Below, in pieces: positions 47,606 through 56,692 of a stretch of DNA of 64,000 nt. Within the stretch, counting starts at the first letter, position 1. Each line of letters starts with the position of its first letter. The DNA comes from Marinobacter halodurans. GTDB taxonomy: Bacteria; Pseudomonadota; Gammaproteobacteria; Pseudomonadales; Oleiphilaceae. The stretch covers positions 1 through 64,000 of the forward strand of contig NZ_SJDL01000023.1 of NCBI RefSeq assembly GCF_004327985.1, in the 5' to 3' direction. The translations under genes were made by a program, and so were the position numbers. The notes below the pieces were generated by a model. That model saw only the letters and a program-made list of their open reading frames with translations. It was not told the DNA's origin and ran no database searches.

Positions 47606-48929
47606 TGTGATGGCTGCCCTGGGCCTGGCCGGCATGTCGACACCTTCCATGGCCATCGTCGTGGCCGTGGTCATGATCGTGCTACTGCTGCTGGGCTTCC
47701 CCATGATGGTGCCGCTGCTGGTAGGGGCCATGGTGCTGCTGTTTTCCCAGTTCCCGTTTCTTGAGGGCTCGGTCATTATCCAGCAGATGATCGGGGGGAT
47801 TTCACAGTCGGTGCTGGTCGCGGTGCCCATGTTCATATTGGCGGCCGATATCATGATCAAGGGGCACACCGCCGACCGACTGCTGGATCTGGTGCAGAAA
47901 TTTGTCGGGCACTTGCGTGGCGGTTTGCCCATGACCACCGCCATGTCCTGCACCCTGTTCGGTGCGGTTTCCGGTTCCACCCAGGCCACCGTGGTGGCGA
48001 TGGGGCAGCCGCTGCGTCCCAAGCTGATAGAGGCGGGCTATTCGGACAAGTTCGCCATCGCGCTGATCATCAACGCCAGCGACATCGCACTGCTGATTCC
48101 GCCATCGATCGGCATGATCATCTACGGTGTCGTGTCCGGGACGTCGGTTGGCGACCTGTTTATCGCCGGCATCGGCCCGGGGCTGATGATCCTGGCGCTC
48201 TTTTCCATCTACTGCTATTACCGCTCGGTCCGCCTGAAGATCCCGGTGATGCCCAAGGCGAGCTGGTCGGAGCGTATGACCGCCCTGAAGAAAGCCGCAT
48301 TGCCCATGGGCTTCCCGGTCATCATCATTGGCGGCATCTACTCCGGGATGTTCAGTCCCACCGAGGCGGCGGCCATGTCCGTGGCCTATGCCCTGCTGCT
48401 GGAGATGGTGATCTTCCGGCAGGTGAAGATCAGCGACCTGCCGTCGGTGGCGTTGTCCACCGGCCTGATCACAGCCGTGGTGTTTATCCTGGTGGCCGCC
48501 GGCACGGCGTTCTCCTGGGTGATCTCCTTTGCCAAGATTCCGAACCTGCTGCTGGGTGACGTGGTGGCCAATGCCTCCGACAGTCCCTACTTTATTCTGG
48601 CGCTGATCTCGATCTCCTATTTTGTCGGCTGTATGTTCGTGGATCCCATCGTGGTGATCCTGATCCTGACGCCGATCTTCGCGCCGGCGGTTTCCGCCGC
48701 GGGTATCGATCCGGTGCTGGTGGGCACGCTGGTGACGCTGCAGGCGGCCATCGGCTCCGCCACCCCACCGTTCGGCTGCGACATCTTTACCGCCGTGGCG
48801 ATCTTCAGGCGACCCTACCTGGATGTGATCCGGGGGACGCCGCCGTTTATCGTGCTGCTGCTGTTGTCGACGGTGCTGCTGATCGTGTTCCCGCAGATCG
48901 CCCTGTTCCTGCCCGGCCTGATGAAGTAG
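47598..48929 (+). CDS. TRAP transporter large permease (DctM)
   Basis: This 443-aa protein has about 12 membrane helices and DctM-type motifs: TTAMSCTLFGAVSGSTQATVVAMGQ (the conserved GSS-like region) and later IGSATPPFGCDIFTAVAIF. It couples Na+ flux to substrate import with DctP and DctQ. The start is ATG 47598, inside the end of dctQ. A strong bidirectional terminator follows the stop. Confidence 0.92.
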   Translation: MDNVMAALGLAGMSTPSMAIVVAVVMIVLLLLGFPMMVPLLVGAMVLLFSQFPFLEGSVIIQQMIGGISQSVLVAVPMFILAADIMIKGHTADRLLDLVQKFVGHLRGGLPMTTAMSCTLFGAVSGSTQATVVAMGQPLRPKLIEAGYSDKFAIALIINASDIALLIPPSIGMIIYGVVSGTSVGDLFIAGIGPGLMILALFSIYCYYRSVRLKIPVMPKASWSERMTALKKAALPMGFPVIIIGGIYSGMFSPTEAAAMSVAYALLLEMVIFRQVKISDLPSVALSTGLITAVVFILVAAGTAFSWVISFAKIPNLLLGDVVANASDSPYFILALISISYFVGCMFVDPIVVILILTPIFAPAVSAAGIDPVLVGTLVTLQAAIGSATPPFGCDIFTAVAIFRRPYLDVIRGTPPFIVLLLLSTVLLIVFPQIALFLPGLMK

Positions 48930-48944
48930 GGCGGATCGGGCACC

Positions 48945-48982
48945 CACAAAAAACCCCGCTCGCTGTGGCGGGGTTTTTTGTG
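48945..48982. terminator. Strong bidirectional terminator
   Basis: CACAAAAAACCCCGC (48945-48959) pairs perfectly with GCGGGGTTTTTTGTG (48968-48982). The T6 and A6 tracts serve both the dctM gene and the convergent DUF4168 gene. Confidence 0.9.
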
Positions 48983-49004
48983 CCTGATGCAAAAGAAGGG
49001 CGGA

Positions 49005-49385
49005 TTACATCAGCGCTTCGACACGGTGCCGGAGCTTCGGCTCGCTGTTGTAGGCGGTCGCGATGGCGTTGTAAGTCGGGATATCCAGGCCCTTGTCCTG
49101 GATGGCAGCGACCATCTTGTCGTTGGCTTCGATCTGCAGTTTACGGGCCTTGTCCTTGTCCTGTTCCTTCTTGATCTGGGGGATGTACTCCTCCCGGATG
49201 GACGAAATGTCCTTCTGGACCTTGATGAACTTCTTCAGCTCCTGGTCGGAGTAGTTGGTTTTCTGTGTCCCTGTCGCGGCTGGATTCTGGTAGTCCTGGT
49301 CCTGAGTCTGCGGATCTGCTGCCAGGGCCGGGCCGGAAGCGAGCAGGGCCATGGATACGGCAACGGAAGTCATGAGGGTTTTCAT
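49005..49385 (-). CDS. DUF4168 secreted protein
   Basis: This 126-aa protein has a signal peptide (ending ALAAD) and a DUF4168 pattern: NYSDQELKKFIKVQKDISSIREEY, KARKLQIEANDKMVAAIQDKGLDIPTYNAIATAY. The family is periplasmic and of unknown function. The start is ATG 49385 (MKTLMTSVAVSMALLASG), with AAGGAG upstream. Confidence 0.88.
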   Translation of the reverse strand: MKTLMTSVAVSMALLASGPALAADPQTQDQDYQNPAATGTQKTNYSDQELKKFIKVQKDISSIREEYIPQIKKEQDKDKARKLQIEANDKMVAAIQDKGLDIPTYNAIATAYNSEPKLRHRVEALM

Positions 49386-49659
49386 AGATATCTCCTTCTG
49401 GAGGGTGAAGGGCGACGGCCGGCCCACGCCATTGACCGGCCGGTCCGCCCGGGTCCCGGATGGCACAGAGAACCGCGTCGCGACATCCCATCCAGGTCGA
49501 ACTGTCGTCACCTTGCCACGAGCCGAAACGGGATCAAATTAAGATTTACACATGGTTTGTCCACGCTTCCTACAGGTTGCCCGAACGGTGGCGTCGGGCC
49601 TGGCTCTCCGCTATCCTGCGGCCTCTGGCAAGCATCCTGAACCCGTTCCCCGGAGTCCC

Positions 49660-50562
49660 ATGAAGAACCAGAAGCATGCCCTGATGTTCGGCGGCGCGAC
49701 CGTTTTGCTGTGGTCGACGGTGGCGACGGCGTTCAAGCTGTCACTACGTGAGATGACGCCGGTCCAGTTGATGCTGATTGCCTGCAGTACCTCCGTGGTG
49801 GTGCTTGCCGTGATCCTGGTGCAGCAGGGGAAAATGGGCGAGCTGTTCCGCCTGAACCGGAAGCAGTACCTGGCTTCGCTGGTGTTCGGGCTGATGAACC
49901 CGGTGCTGTACTACCTGGTGCTGTTCGGTGCCTTCGCCCGCCTGCCGGCACAGGAAGCCCAGCCGCTGAACTACACCTGGGCACTGACCCTGACCTACCT
50001 GTCCGTGCCCCTGTTGGGCCAGCGTCTCGGCCGCTCCGATTTCCTGGCGGGGCTGATGTGCTACGGCGGCGTGGTGGTCATTGCGACGCGGGGGGATATC
50101 CTCGGTCTCAAGTTCTCCGATCCGCTGGGGGTCATCCTGGCGCTGGCCAGCACCGTGATCTGGGCCTTCTACTGGATTGCCAATACCCGCGACACGCGGG
50201 ATCCGCTGGTGGGGCTGTTCCTCAACTTCCTGTTGGGCCTGCCGTTCATTGTCGCTATCTGTCTGGCGACCGGCGATTTGCCCGATGCCTCTGCCACCGC
50301 GATATGGGCCTCCTTCTATATTGGTGTGTTCGAGATGGGCATCGCCTTCGTATTGTGGATGTTTGCCATGAAGCGGGCAGAGAATACCTCCCAGGTCAGT
50401 AACCTGATCTTTATCTCGCCGTTCCTGTCTCTCGTCTTCATCCACTTCATCCTGGGTGAGACCATCTTCAACTCGACATACGTCGGCCTGGTGCTGATTG
50501 TGGCCGGCCTCTGGTACCAGCAGCGTGGCCGCAAGGTATCACCGGAGGCGACCGCCGCATGA
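49660..50562 (+). CDS. EamA/DMT family transporter
   Basis: This 300-aa protein has ten membrane helices in two EamA repeats: [20 protein letters not shown] with the usual start, [26 protein letters not shown], and the second repeat ending [14 protein letters not shown]. It is unlike the EamA protein at 10163 beyond the fold. It ends in a 4-nt overlap with the GIY-YIG gene. Substrate is unknown. The start is ATG 49660; an in-frame upstream extension of 36 codons is unlikely. Confidence 0.88.
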   Translation: MKNQKHALMFGGATVLLWSTVATAFKLSLREMTPVQLMLIACSTSVVVLAVILVQQGKMGELFRLNRKQYLASLVFGLMNPVLYYLVLFGAFARLPAQEAQPLNYTWALTLTYLSVPLLGQRLGRSDFLAGLMCYGGVVVIATRGDILGLKFSDPLGVILALASTVIWAFYWIANTRDTRDPLVGLFLNFLLGLPFIVAICLATGDLPDASATAIWASFYIGVFEMGIAFVLWMFAMKRAENTSQVSNLIFISPFLSLVFIHFILGETIFNSTYVGLVLIVAGLWYQQRGRKVSPEATAA

Positions 50563-50837
50563 GCACCTGGCATCTCTACCTGGTCCGGACCCGGAGCGGA
50601 GCGCTGTATACCGGGATCACCACCGATGTGGAGCGGCGCTTCTCGGAACACCAGGCCGACGGCCCCAGAGCGGCACGGAGCCTGCGCGGCAAGGGCCCGC
50701 TGACACTGGCGTTTGCCGCGGCCGTGGGAGACCGCACCCGGGCGGCCCGGCTTGAGTATGCGTTAAAGCAGTGGCCGCGTCAGCGCAAGGAAGCGCTGGT
50801 GTCCGGACAACTGCGTTTGCAGGATGTCGAGGCCTGA
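50559..50837 (+). CDS. GIY-YIG domain protein (YhbQ/UPF0213 type)
   Basis: This 92-aa protein has the GIY-YIG fold: [29 protein letters not shown] (Tyr and Arg at catalytic positions) and [23 protein letters not shown]0213/YhbQ members are probable single-domain nucleases of uncertain cellular role. The ATG overlaps the transporter stop (ATGA). Confidence 0.9.
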   Translation: MSTWHLYLVRTRSGALYTGITTDVERRFSEHQADGPRAARSLRGKGPLTLAFAAAVGDRTRAARLEYALKQWPRQRKEALVSGQLRLQDVEA

Positions 50838-51605
50838 TCAGCGCTTGCTGATCAGGCCGATCAACTGGCGGGTAAAGGCATTGGGCAGCCACTTGCTGCC
50901 GAATACTAGGGATTTGAACTGCAGACTGACCGGGTTGTGCACCTCGTTGCCCTGATGGGCCTTCCATACGGCCTCGGCGATGTCCTCCGGTTCCAGGTTG
51001 ACGCCCAGACGGTCGATGATCGGGGCGCGGAAGGTCTGCTCCGTGAGCATTTTCGTTTTCACGAACGGCGGCATCATGTCCTGCACGGTAATGTCGTGTT
51101 CCTTCCACTCGTTGTTGAGTGCCTCGGTCAGGCCCCGTACTGCAAACTTGGAGGCGGAATAGCTGGCGAAGTAGGGCGTGCCGTAGAGTGCCGAAGCCGA
51201 ACTCATGTTGATCACCCGGGCCCCCGGCGTCGTTTTCAGCAGGGGGAAGGCCTGCTGGGTCACGTCCATCAGGGCAATCACGTTGATTTCCATGATCCGG
51301 CGATGCTCTTCGGCGGGAATCGTCTCGAACTCGCCGATGCGCAGGATGCCGGCACAGTTGAACAGCAGGTCGAGCTGACCGCCGGCAAACTCGCCAAATG
51401 CCTGGAGGGCGTCACGGACCGCGGCCCGGTCGGTGACGTCCAGGCCCCGGTGCCAGTGCTGGCCGCCGAGTTCCTCGTTCAGGGCCACAACGGCGGCTTC
51501 GTCAATGTCGATCAGTCCCAGGCGCCAGCCTTTCCGGGCAAAGCGGCGGGCCGTGGCGGCTCCGATGCCGGCTCCGGCCCCGGTGATCAGTAGGATCTTT
51601 TGCAT
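50838..51605 (-). CDS. Short-chain dehydrogenase/reductase
   Basis: This ~255-aa SDR has the nucleotide motif TGAGAGIG (residues about 7-14), the NCAG motif (FNCAGILR) and the catalytic YxxxK (SYSASK) with the Ser in MSSASALYG. It oxidises or reduces an alcohol or carbonyl using NAD(P)H. Start is uncertain between two tandem ATGs (51608 and 51605). GAGGGAGCA upstream fits the second. It overlaps the esterase stop, so the two are an operon. Confidence 0.9.
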   Translation of the reverse strand: MQKILLITGAGAGIGAATARRFARKGWRLGLIDIDEAAVVALNEELGGQHWHRGLDVTDRAAVRDALQAFGEFAGGQLDLLFNCAGILRIGEFETIPAEEHRRIMEINVIALMDVTQQAFPLLKTTPGARVINMSSASALYGTPYFASYSASKFAVRGLTEALNNEWKEHDITVQDMMPPFVKTKMLTEQTFRAPIIDRLGVNLEPEDIAEAVWKAHQGNEVHNPVSLQFKSLVFGSKWLPNAFTRQLIGLISKR

Positions 51606-52504
51606 CATTGCTCCCTCTCGCGTGTGCGGAGAAACCGCGCAATCTGCTCGATGGCCCGGTTGGCGGCCTCCAGCGGCCCGGCGTGGATCTGGAACACGTG
51701 CCACAGTCTGTCGAATTCCTGCAGCGTCACATCCACCCCGGCTTCACGGGCCCGGGCGGCCAGACGCCGGGCGTCGTTCAGCAGGATCTCCTGGCTGCCC
51801 ACCTGGATCAGCATCGGCGGCAGGCCCGACAGGTCCGCGTTGACGGGAGAAATGCGGGGATCGTCCAGGGGCAGGTCGCCCCGGTAGTCCTCCGCTGCGG
51901 CCTTGATCCAGCCCAGTTGCAGGACCGGTTCCACGTCCGGTGTATGCACCTCCCCATGGGTCAGGTCGACCCAGGGTGAGAGCATCACCAGGGCGCCGGG
52001 CAGGGGCAGTTTGTCCTGCTTCAGTCTGACCGCCAACGCCAGCGTCAGGCCTCCGCCTGCCGAATCCCCGGCGATGCTGATCCGCCCCGGCGTATAACCC
52101 TGGCTCAGCAGGTGGCGGTACAGGGTGAGGGCGTCCTCGAGGGCGGCCGGGTAAACGTGCTCCGGTGCCAGCCGGTAGTCCGGCACATAGAGGGTGGCGC
52201 CTGTTGCCTTGGCCAGGTGACCGGTCAGGCCCCTATGCGTGTCCGGTGAGCCGATGGTGAAAGCTCCGCCATGCAGGTAGAGCATGGCGCTCTCGCCCTC
52301 ATCCGGACCGCAGGTGACGATATTGTAGGGGACCCCGTCGATGATGGACGGTTCGAAGCGGACACCCTTCGGCGGTGGCGACAGTCGATAGGCCTGACGG
52401 ATCAGGCTTCGCAACGCCGAGACCGGCATACGTGGTGTCAGGAAGGGTTTGACCAGGGTCTGCAGGCTGAACCGCAGACTGGCCTGCAACGCCGATTGCA
52501 GCAT
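51605..52504 (-). CDS. HSL-type alpha/beta hydrolase (esterase)
   Basis: This 299-aa enzyme has the oxyanion motif HGGAF (about 76-80), the nucleophile elbow GDSAGG (about 145-150), a DPRISP motif carrying an Asp, and a His in DRLWHVFQIH. This is the bacterial hormone-sensitive-lipase family. It probably hydrolyses short- or medium-chain esters. It overlaps the SDR gene by a few bases, so ester hydrolysis and alcohol oxidation may be linked. It is divergent from the hydrolase at 52806. Confidence 0.9.
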   Translation of the reverse strand: MLQSALQASLRFSLQTLVKPFLTPRMPVSALRSLIRQAYRLSPPPKGVRFEPSIIDGVPYNIVTCGPDEGESAMLYLHGGAFTIGSPDTHRGLTGHLAKATGATLYVPDYRLAPEHVYPAALEDALTLYRHLLSQGYTPGRISIAGDSAGGGLTLALAVRLKQDKLPLPGALVMLSPWVDLTHGEVHTPDVEPVLQLGWIKAAAEDYRGDLPLDDPRISPVNADLSGLPPMLIQVGSQEILLNDARRLAARAREAGVDVTLQEFDRLWHVFQIHAGPLEAANRAIEQIARFLRTREREQ

Positions 52505-52805
52505 CGCGATCTCCGTTTGTTGTTATGGGCATGTCCAGCGCTCAGGGTACGGGAAGCCGGGCCATGTCTGATAGGTTGTTTTATAGGATTATGCATCCGC
52601 CCACCAGATGATTTGGCCGGTTTTGGACGCACGCGTCTTATTTCAGCCAATCCGGCCCGGATGGGCACTGACCGGGTGGCGTGATGTGCTAATGTAGACC
52701 TCTCCGCCCCCGGTGACCGGCCCAGATGCCGGGATCGAGATGACAGAGACGTAATACCGGGTCACAGGCCCAGTACGTAGAATATGCAACCAACGGCGAA
52801 CCACT
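52505..52805. other. Intergenic region between two divergent hydrolases
   Basis: The 301-bp gap holds the promoters of both hydrolase genes. No gene, clear palindrome or known site is visible beyond an AT-rich stretch near 52570-52590. Confidence 0.5.
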
Positions 52806-53840
52806 GTGTATTGGAAGACAGATAACCTGGACATGCCGGAGTGGGAACGGGCGAGTCTGATCGCTCAACTGCCGGCCTTTGATGTCAGCAAGCAGAAGGG
52901 CGGCAGCCAGGACGGGCTCCGGCAGGAAGTGGCCGCTTACTGTCGCTTCTATGGTCTGGACCTGTGGGTTGAGCACCCGAATGTGGAATACACGTTGGGC
53001 AACCTTCAGGCGGGCAAGCATCGGGTCGCGATCCATTTTTACCGGATTCCGGAAGCCCGCGGCACTGTCTTCATCCTGCACGGGTATTTCGACCATGTCG
53101 GCCTTTACAGCCAGTTGATCGACCGCTGCCTGAGCGCCGGCTTCAACGTGCTGGCCTACGATCAGCCCGGGCATGGTCTGTCCAGCGGTACACCCGCATC
53201 CATCGGCAGTTTTGCCGAATACCAGCAGGTATTGATGGATGTGCTGGCGGTGGTGCGTCATCGCGTGGACGGTCCCTGGTTCGCGGTGGGGCAGAGCACC
53301 GGTGGTGGCGTCCTGATCGATTACCTGCTGCATAATGTACCGCAGGGAACGGCGGAGTTTCGCCACGTGGTGCTGCTGGCACCGCTGGTGCGCCCCAATG
53401 GCTGGATCGGGGCCAAGATACTGCACAGTCTGGTGAAGCCATTTATGACCAGCTGGCGGCGCATGTTTTCGGAGAACAGCGGCAATTCCCGTTTTCTCCG
53501 GTTCCTGCGGGAGCATGATCCATTGCAGGCGCGCGCCGTCCATGTGAACTGGGTAACGGCCCTGCGCCGGTGGGTGCCCTCGATCGAGGCGGCAGCGCCG
53601 GTGCATTATGCCGTCACGGTGATCCAGGGCGAGAAAGACCTGACTGTCGACTGGCAGCACAACCTGAGGATCATCAGGAACAAGTTTTCATCGGTCAACG
53701 AACGCCGGCTGCCCAATGGCCGTCATCACCTCGTCAACGAGGCGACGGACCTGCAGGCAACCGTGTTCAATGTGACCATTAACGCCTTCATTGAAGGATG
53801 TAGTGACCTGGCCGAGCCCCAGCGTGCGGCTGGCGCCTGA
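52806..53840 (+). CDS. Alpha/beta hydrolase (monoglyceride-lipase-like)
   Basis: This 344-aa protein has the oxyanion region ILHGYFDHVGLYSQLID, DQPGHGLSSG and the nucleophile elbow GQSTGG, with a late Asp (EKDLTVDW) and His (NGRHHLVNE). This layout matches Ser hydrolases of the lysophospholipase/monoglyceride lipase type. There is no signal peptide, so it is cytoplasmic. The start is GTG 52806; an internal ATG at 52833 is possible, and neither has a strong ribosome-binding site. Confidence 0.85.
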   Translation: MYWKTDNLDMPEWERASLIAQLPAFDVSKQKGGSQDGLRQEVAAYCRFYGLDLWVEHPNVEYTLGNLQAGKHRVAIHFYRIPEARGTVFILHGYFDHVGLYSQLIDRCLSAGFNVLAYDQPGHGLSSGTPASIGSFAEYQQVLMDVLAVVRHRVDGPWFAVGQSTGGGVLIDYLLHNVPQGTAEFRHVVLLAPLVRPNGWIGAKILHSLVKPFMTSWRRMFSENSGNSRFLRFLREHDPLQARAVHVNWVTALRRWVPSIEAAAPVHYAVTVIQGEKDLTVDWQHNLRIIRNKFSSVNERRLPNGRHHLVNEATDLQATVFNVTINAFIEGCSDLAEPQRAAGA

Positions 53841-53864
53841 TAGATGTAGAAGAAGGAGCAGTGG

Positions 53865-54524
53865 ATGAAAAAAACAATCATGGCCTTGTCCGTAGCGGTC
53901 GTTACGCTGAACGGGTGTATGACATACGATCCCTATACCGGTGAGGAGAAAGTCTCCAATGCCACCAAGGGGAGCGTGATCGGTGCCGTCACCGGTGCGG
54001 CCATTGGGGCGGCGACCTCCAGCAAGAGTGACCGGGGCAAGGGCGCCCTCATCGGGGCTGCCGCCGGCGGCGCGGCCGGTGGTGGTATCGGCTACTACAT
54101 GGACCGCCAGGAAGCGGACCTGCGCCACAAACTGGAAGGCACCGGCGTCCGGGTTCAGCGTAACGGCAACCAGATCCAGCTGATCATGCCGGGCAACATC
54201 ACTTTCGACGTGAATCAGTCCTCGATCCGCTCCTCATTCACCGATGTGCTGGAATCCGTGGCCCTGGTGCTGAATGAGTACGAACAGACCGTCATCCAGA
54301 TCGATGGCTATACCGACAGCACCGGTTCCAGTTCCTACAACCAGTTGCTGAGCGAGCGCCGGGCCTCGTCCGTGCGCGATTTCCTGCTTAACCAGGGCAT
54401 CGCGTCCAGACGGACCCGGGCCACCGGTCACGGCGAGAACAACCCGATTGCCTCCAACAGCACCGAATCCGGCCGGGCCCAGAACCGCCGGGTTGAACTG
54501 ACCCTGGTGCCGATGCAGGGTTAA
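53865..54524 (+). CDS. OmpA-family lipoprotein with glycine zipper
   Basis: This 219-aa protein has lipobox LNGC (Cys18), a Gly-zipper segment (GSVIGAVTGAAIGAATSS and GALIGAAAGGAAGGGIGYYMD, about 37-80), and an OmpA C-terminal domain (about 105-215) with QIDGYTDSTGS and TESGRAQNRRVEL. It is YiaD-like: anchored in the outer membrane and binding peptidoglycan. AAGGAG precedes the ATG. Unlike the relic at 34550, this OmpA domain is intact. Confidence 0.92.
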   Translation: MKKTIMALSVAVVTLNGCMTYDPYTGEEKVSNATKGSVIGAVTGAAIGAATSSKSDRGKGALIGAAAGGAAGGGIGYYMDRQEADLRHKLEGTGVRVQRNGNQIQLIMPGNITFDVNQSSIRSSFTDVLESVALVLNEYEQTVIQIDGYTDSTGSSSYNQLLSERRASSVRDFLLNQGIASRRTRATGHGENNPIASNSTESGRAQNRRVELTLVPMQG

Positions 54525-54546
54525 TCACTCCGCCGGGTACAAACAA

Positions 54547-54577
54547 GCGGAGGCCTCCTGGAGGTCTCCGCTTTCTT
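54547..54577 (+). terminator. Terminator after the OmpA lipoprotein
   Basis: GCGGAGGCC pairs with GGTCTCCGC (one G-T pair) around TCCTGGA, followed by TTTCTTAT. Confidence 0.75.
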
Positions 54578-54617
54578 ATGCTGAAAGATCCGTGATGGTT
54601 TTCGGTTTACTCGAGCC

Positions 54618-54721
54618 TGTAGCAGATGCTTCAGCTTCTGAGGCGCCGAAGGGGCCTTCTTTTCCCTTCGACGAAACCCGGCAGCCCGACGGGCTGCTCC
54701 GAAGCTAAAGCGTCGGCTACA
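54618..54721. repeat. REP-like palindromic element
   Basis: The outer arms GTAGCAGATGCTTCAGCTTC (54619-54638) and GAAGCTAAAGCGTCGGCTAC (54701-54720) are complementary at 17 of 20 positions. An inner perfect hairpin (GCAGCCC-GAC-GGGCTGC, 54681-54697) lies inside. The compact, nested, intergenic arrangement is typical of REP/BIME-type repeats of gammaproteobacteria. No second copy is apparent in this window. Confidence 0.65.
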
Positions 54722-54742
54722 TTAGCGGGCGATGCCTTCGCG

Positions 54743-55027
54743 TTAGTTGGTATTACTCGGCAACCACTCCTCAACCCGCTTCTTCAGATCGCTGAGGTGA
54801 TCCTCACCGGCTTCGCGCAGTTCGCCCATTTTCTGCCGGGCGCTTTCCACGTTGTCTTCGAGTTCCTGGATGCGCTTGGCGAAATCATCCTGGATCTGTG
54901 CTTCGGCCTCTTCATCCTTGGCTTTGGCCATCTTCTCGTCGGCCTCGGCGCGCAGGCTGTCGATCTGCTTGCTCCAGTATTCGGTCTGGGTTTCCAGTTT
55001 CGTCATGAGCGAGTCTTTCAAAGACAT
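54743..55027 (-). CDS. Coiled-coil protein
   Basis: This 94-aa protein is almost entirely helical and charged, with a heptad-like coiled coil (MTKLETQTEYWSKQIDSLRAEADEKMAKAKDE ... RIQELEDNVESARQKM). There is no signal peptide. AAGGAG lies upstream of the ATG. Function is unknown. It resembles small coiled-coil domain proteins found in Marinobacter and Pseudomonas. Confidence 0.8.
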   Translation of the reverse strand: MSLKDSLMTKLETQTEYWSKQIDSLRAEADEKMAKAKDEEAEAQIQDDFAKRIQELEDNVESARQKMGELREAGEDHLSDLKKRVEEWLPSNTN

Positions 55028-55190
55028 GGTCTTCTCCTTGTGACTGCGAAATTTGAGACGATTTACCCCAATACACCTCTAAACCTTAGGTCGATTCGAT
55101 GACGAAACAAGGTCAGAACGGGCCGGTCGGGATTAATAATGTGAAAGAAAGTGTCTGCGCGTAAGTGACGGGGAACGGGAAGGCGGGCAC

Positions 55191-55218
55191 AAAAAAGCCG
55201 GGCGTCGACCCGGCTTTC
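55191..55218 (-). terminator. Terminator after serA
   Basis: AAAGCCGGG and CCCGGCTTT pair around CGTCGA just after the serA stop. On the minus strand six T follow. Confidence 0.85.
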
Positions 55219-55240
55219 TTTATCCAGCGGTGCGCTGTCC

Positions 55241-56470
55241 TTAGAACAGCACGCGGCAGCGAATGGTGCCACGCACGGACTTGAGTTTCTCCAGCGCCAG
55301 TTCGCCGTACTCCTTGTCCACATCGATCACCACGTAGCCGATCTCGTCCTGCGTTTGCAGGTACTGGCCACAGATGTTGATGCCGTTGTCCGAGAACACG
55401 CGGTTGATTTCGGACATGACGCCCGGGATGTTCTCGTGGATGTGCAGCAGACGGTGCTGGTTCGGGTGCGACGGCAGCGCCACTTCCGGGAAGTTCACGG
55501 AGGACACGGTGGTGCCGTTGTCGCTGTACATCGCCAGCTTCTCGGCCACTTCGCGGCCGATGTTCTCCTGCGCCTCGATGGTGGAGCCACCGATGTGTGG
55601 GGTCAGGATCACGTTGTCGAATTCGCGCAGCGGGGAGACGAACTCCTCGTCGTTGGACTTCGGCTCGACCGGGAATACGTCGATGGCCGCACCCAGCAGC
55701 TTGCCGCTCCTCATGGTCTCGGCCAGCGCCTCGATGTCCACGACGGTACCGCGGGACGCATTCATCAGGATGCTGCCCGGCTTCATCTGGGCCAGTTGCT
55801 CGGCGCCGAACATGTACTTGGTGGCCGGGGTTTCCGGCACATGCAGGCTGACGACGTCAGCCATGTTCAGCAGCTCTTTCATCGAGTTGACCTGCTTGGC
55901 ATTACCGATCGACAGCTTGGAGACCACGTCGTAGTAGTAGACCTCCATACCCAGGGCTTCCGCCAGGACGCTGAACTGGGTGCCGATGTTGCCGTAGCCG
56001 ATGATGCCCAGCTTCTTGCCACGGATTTCGTAGCTGTTCTTGGCCGACTTGATCCAGTCGCCGCGGTGCGCCTTGGCGTTCTTCTCCGGAATGCCGCGCA
56101 GCAGCAGGATGGCCTGGGCCAGAACCAGTTCGGCCACGGAACGGGTGTTGGAGAAAGGTGCGTTGAAGACGGCCACACCACGCTGGGTCGCTGCCTTCAG
56201 GTTGACCTGGTTGGTCCCGATACAGAAGCAGCCCACGGCCATCAGCTTGCTGGCGGCCTCGAAGACCTCCTCTGTGAGCTGGGTGCGGGAGCGGATGCCG
56301 ATGAAATGGGCATCGGCGATCTTTTCCTTCAGCTCCTCGTCGCCGAGGGAGTGCGTCAGGTACTCGATGTTGGTGTAACCCGCTTCATGCAAGGTATCCA
56401 GTGCAGACTGATGAACGCCTTCAAGCAGCAGGATCTTGATCTTGCTTTTGTCGAGGGACGTGTTTGCCAT
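55241..56470 (-). CDS. serA: D-3-phosphoglycerate dehydrogenase
   Basis: This 409-aa enzyme is the E. coli-type SerA (about 410 aa). The Rossmann motif is GYGNIG (residues 158-163). NAD-domain and catalytic motifs include the RGTVVD stretch, an Arg/Glu/His relay (Glu in VFPVEPKS, His in TPHIGGST), and a C-terminal ACT domain (about 335-409) for serine feedback. It catalyses the first step of serine synthesis and can also reduce 2-oxoglutarate to D-2-hydroxyglutarate. The divergent D2HGDH gene fits that by-product route. Start is ATG 56470. Confidence 0.95.
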   Translation of the reverse strand: MANTSLDKSKIKILLLEGVHQSALDTLHEAGYTNIEYLTHSLGDEELKEKIADAHFIGIRSRTQLTEEVFEAASKLMAVGCFCIGTNQVNLKAATQRGVAVFNAPFSNTRSVAELVLAQAILLLRGIPEKNAKAHRGDWIKSAKNSYEIRGKKLGIIGYGNIGTQFSVLAEALGMEVYYYDVVSKLSIGNAKQVNSMKELLNMADVVSLHVPETPATKYMFGAEQLAQMKPGSILMNASRGTVVDIEALAETMRSGKLLGAAIDVFPVEPKSNDEEFVSPLREFDNVILTPHIGGSTIEAQENIGREVAEKLAMYSDNGTTVSSVNFPEVALPSHPNQHRLLHIHENIPGVMSEINRVFSDNGINICGQYLQTQDEIGYVVIDVDKEYGELALEKLKSVRGTIRCRVLF

Positions 56471-56692
56471 GGGCTTTACAGACCTTTCGTCGCGTGATGT
56501 AAAACGTGCGCCCGCCGGGCTTTTTGTCAGCAGGGGCGCCGAACAGGGCGGGTATGATACCATAAACGCCCGTTTTGACATTGTGTTCGGTGACGCCAGT
56601 CATCAGGCTGTGAAGCCGCTCGCGAAAGCGCTTCAACCTGGGTCGCCACCGTCCATTGCCCCCTGTAATCCGACAGTGCTACCGAGAGTGCC

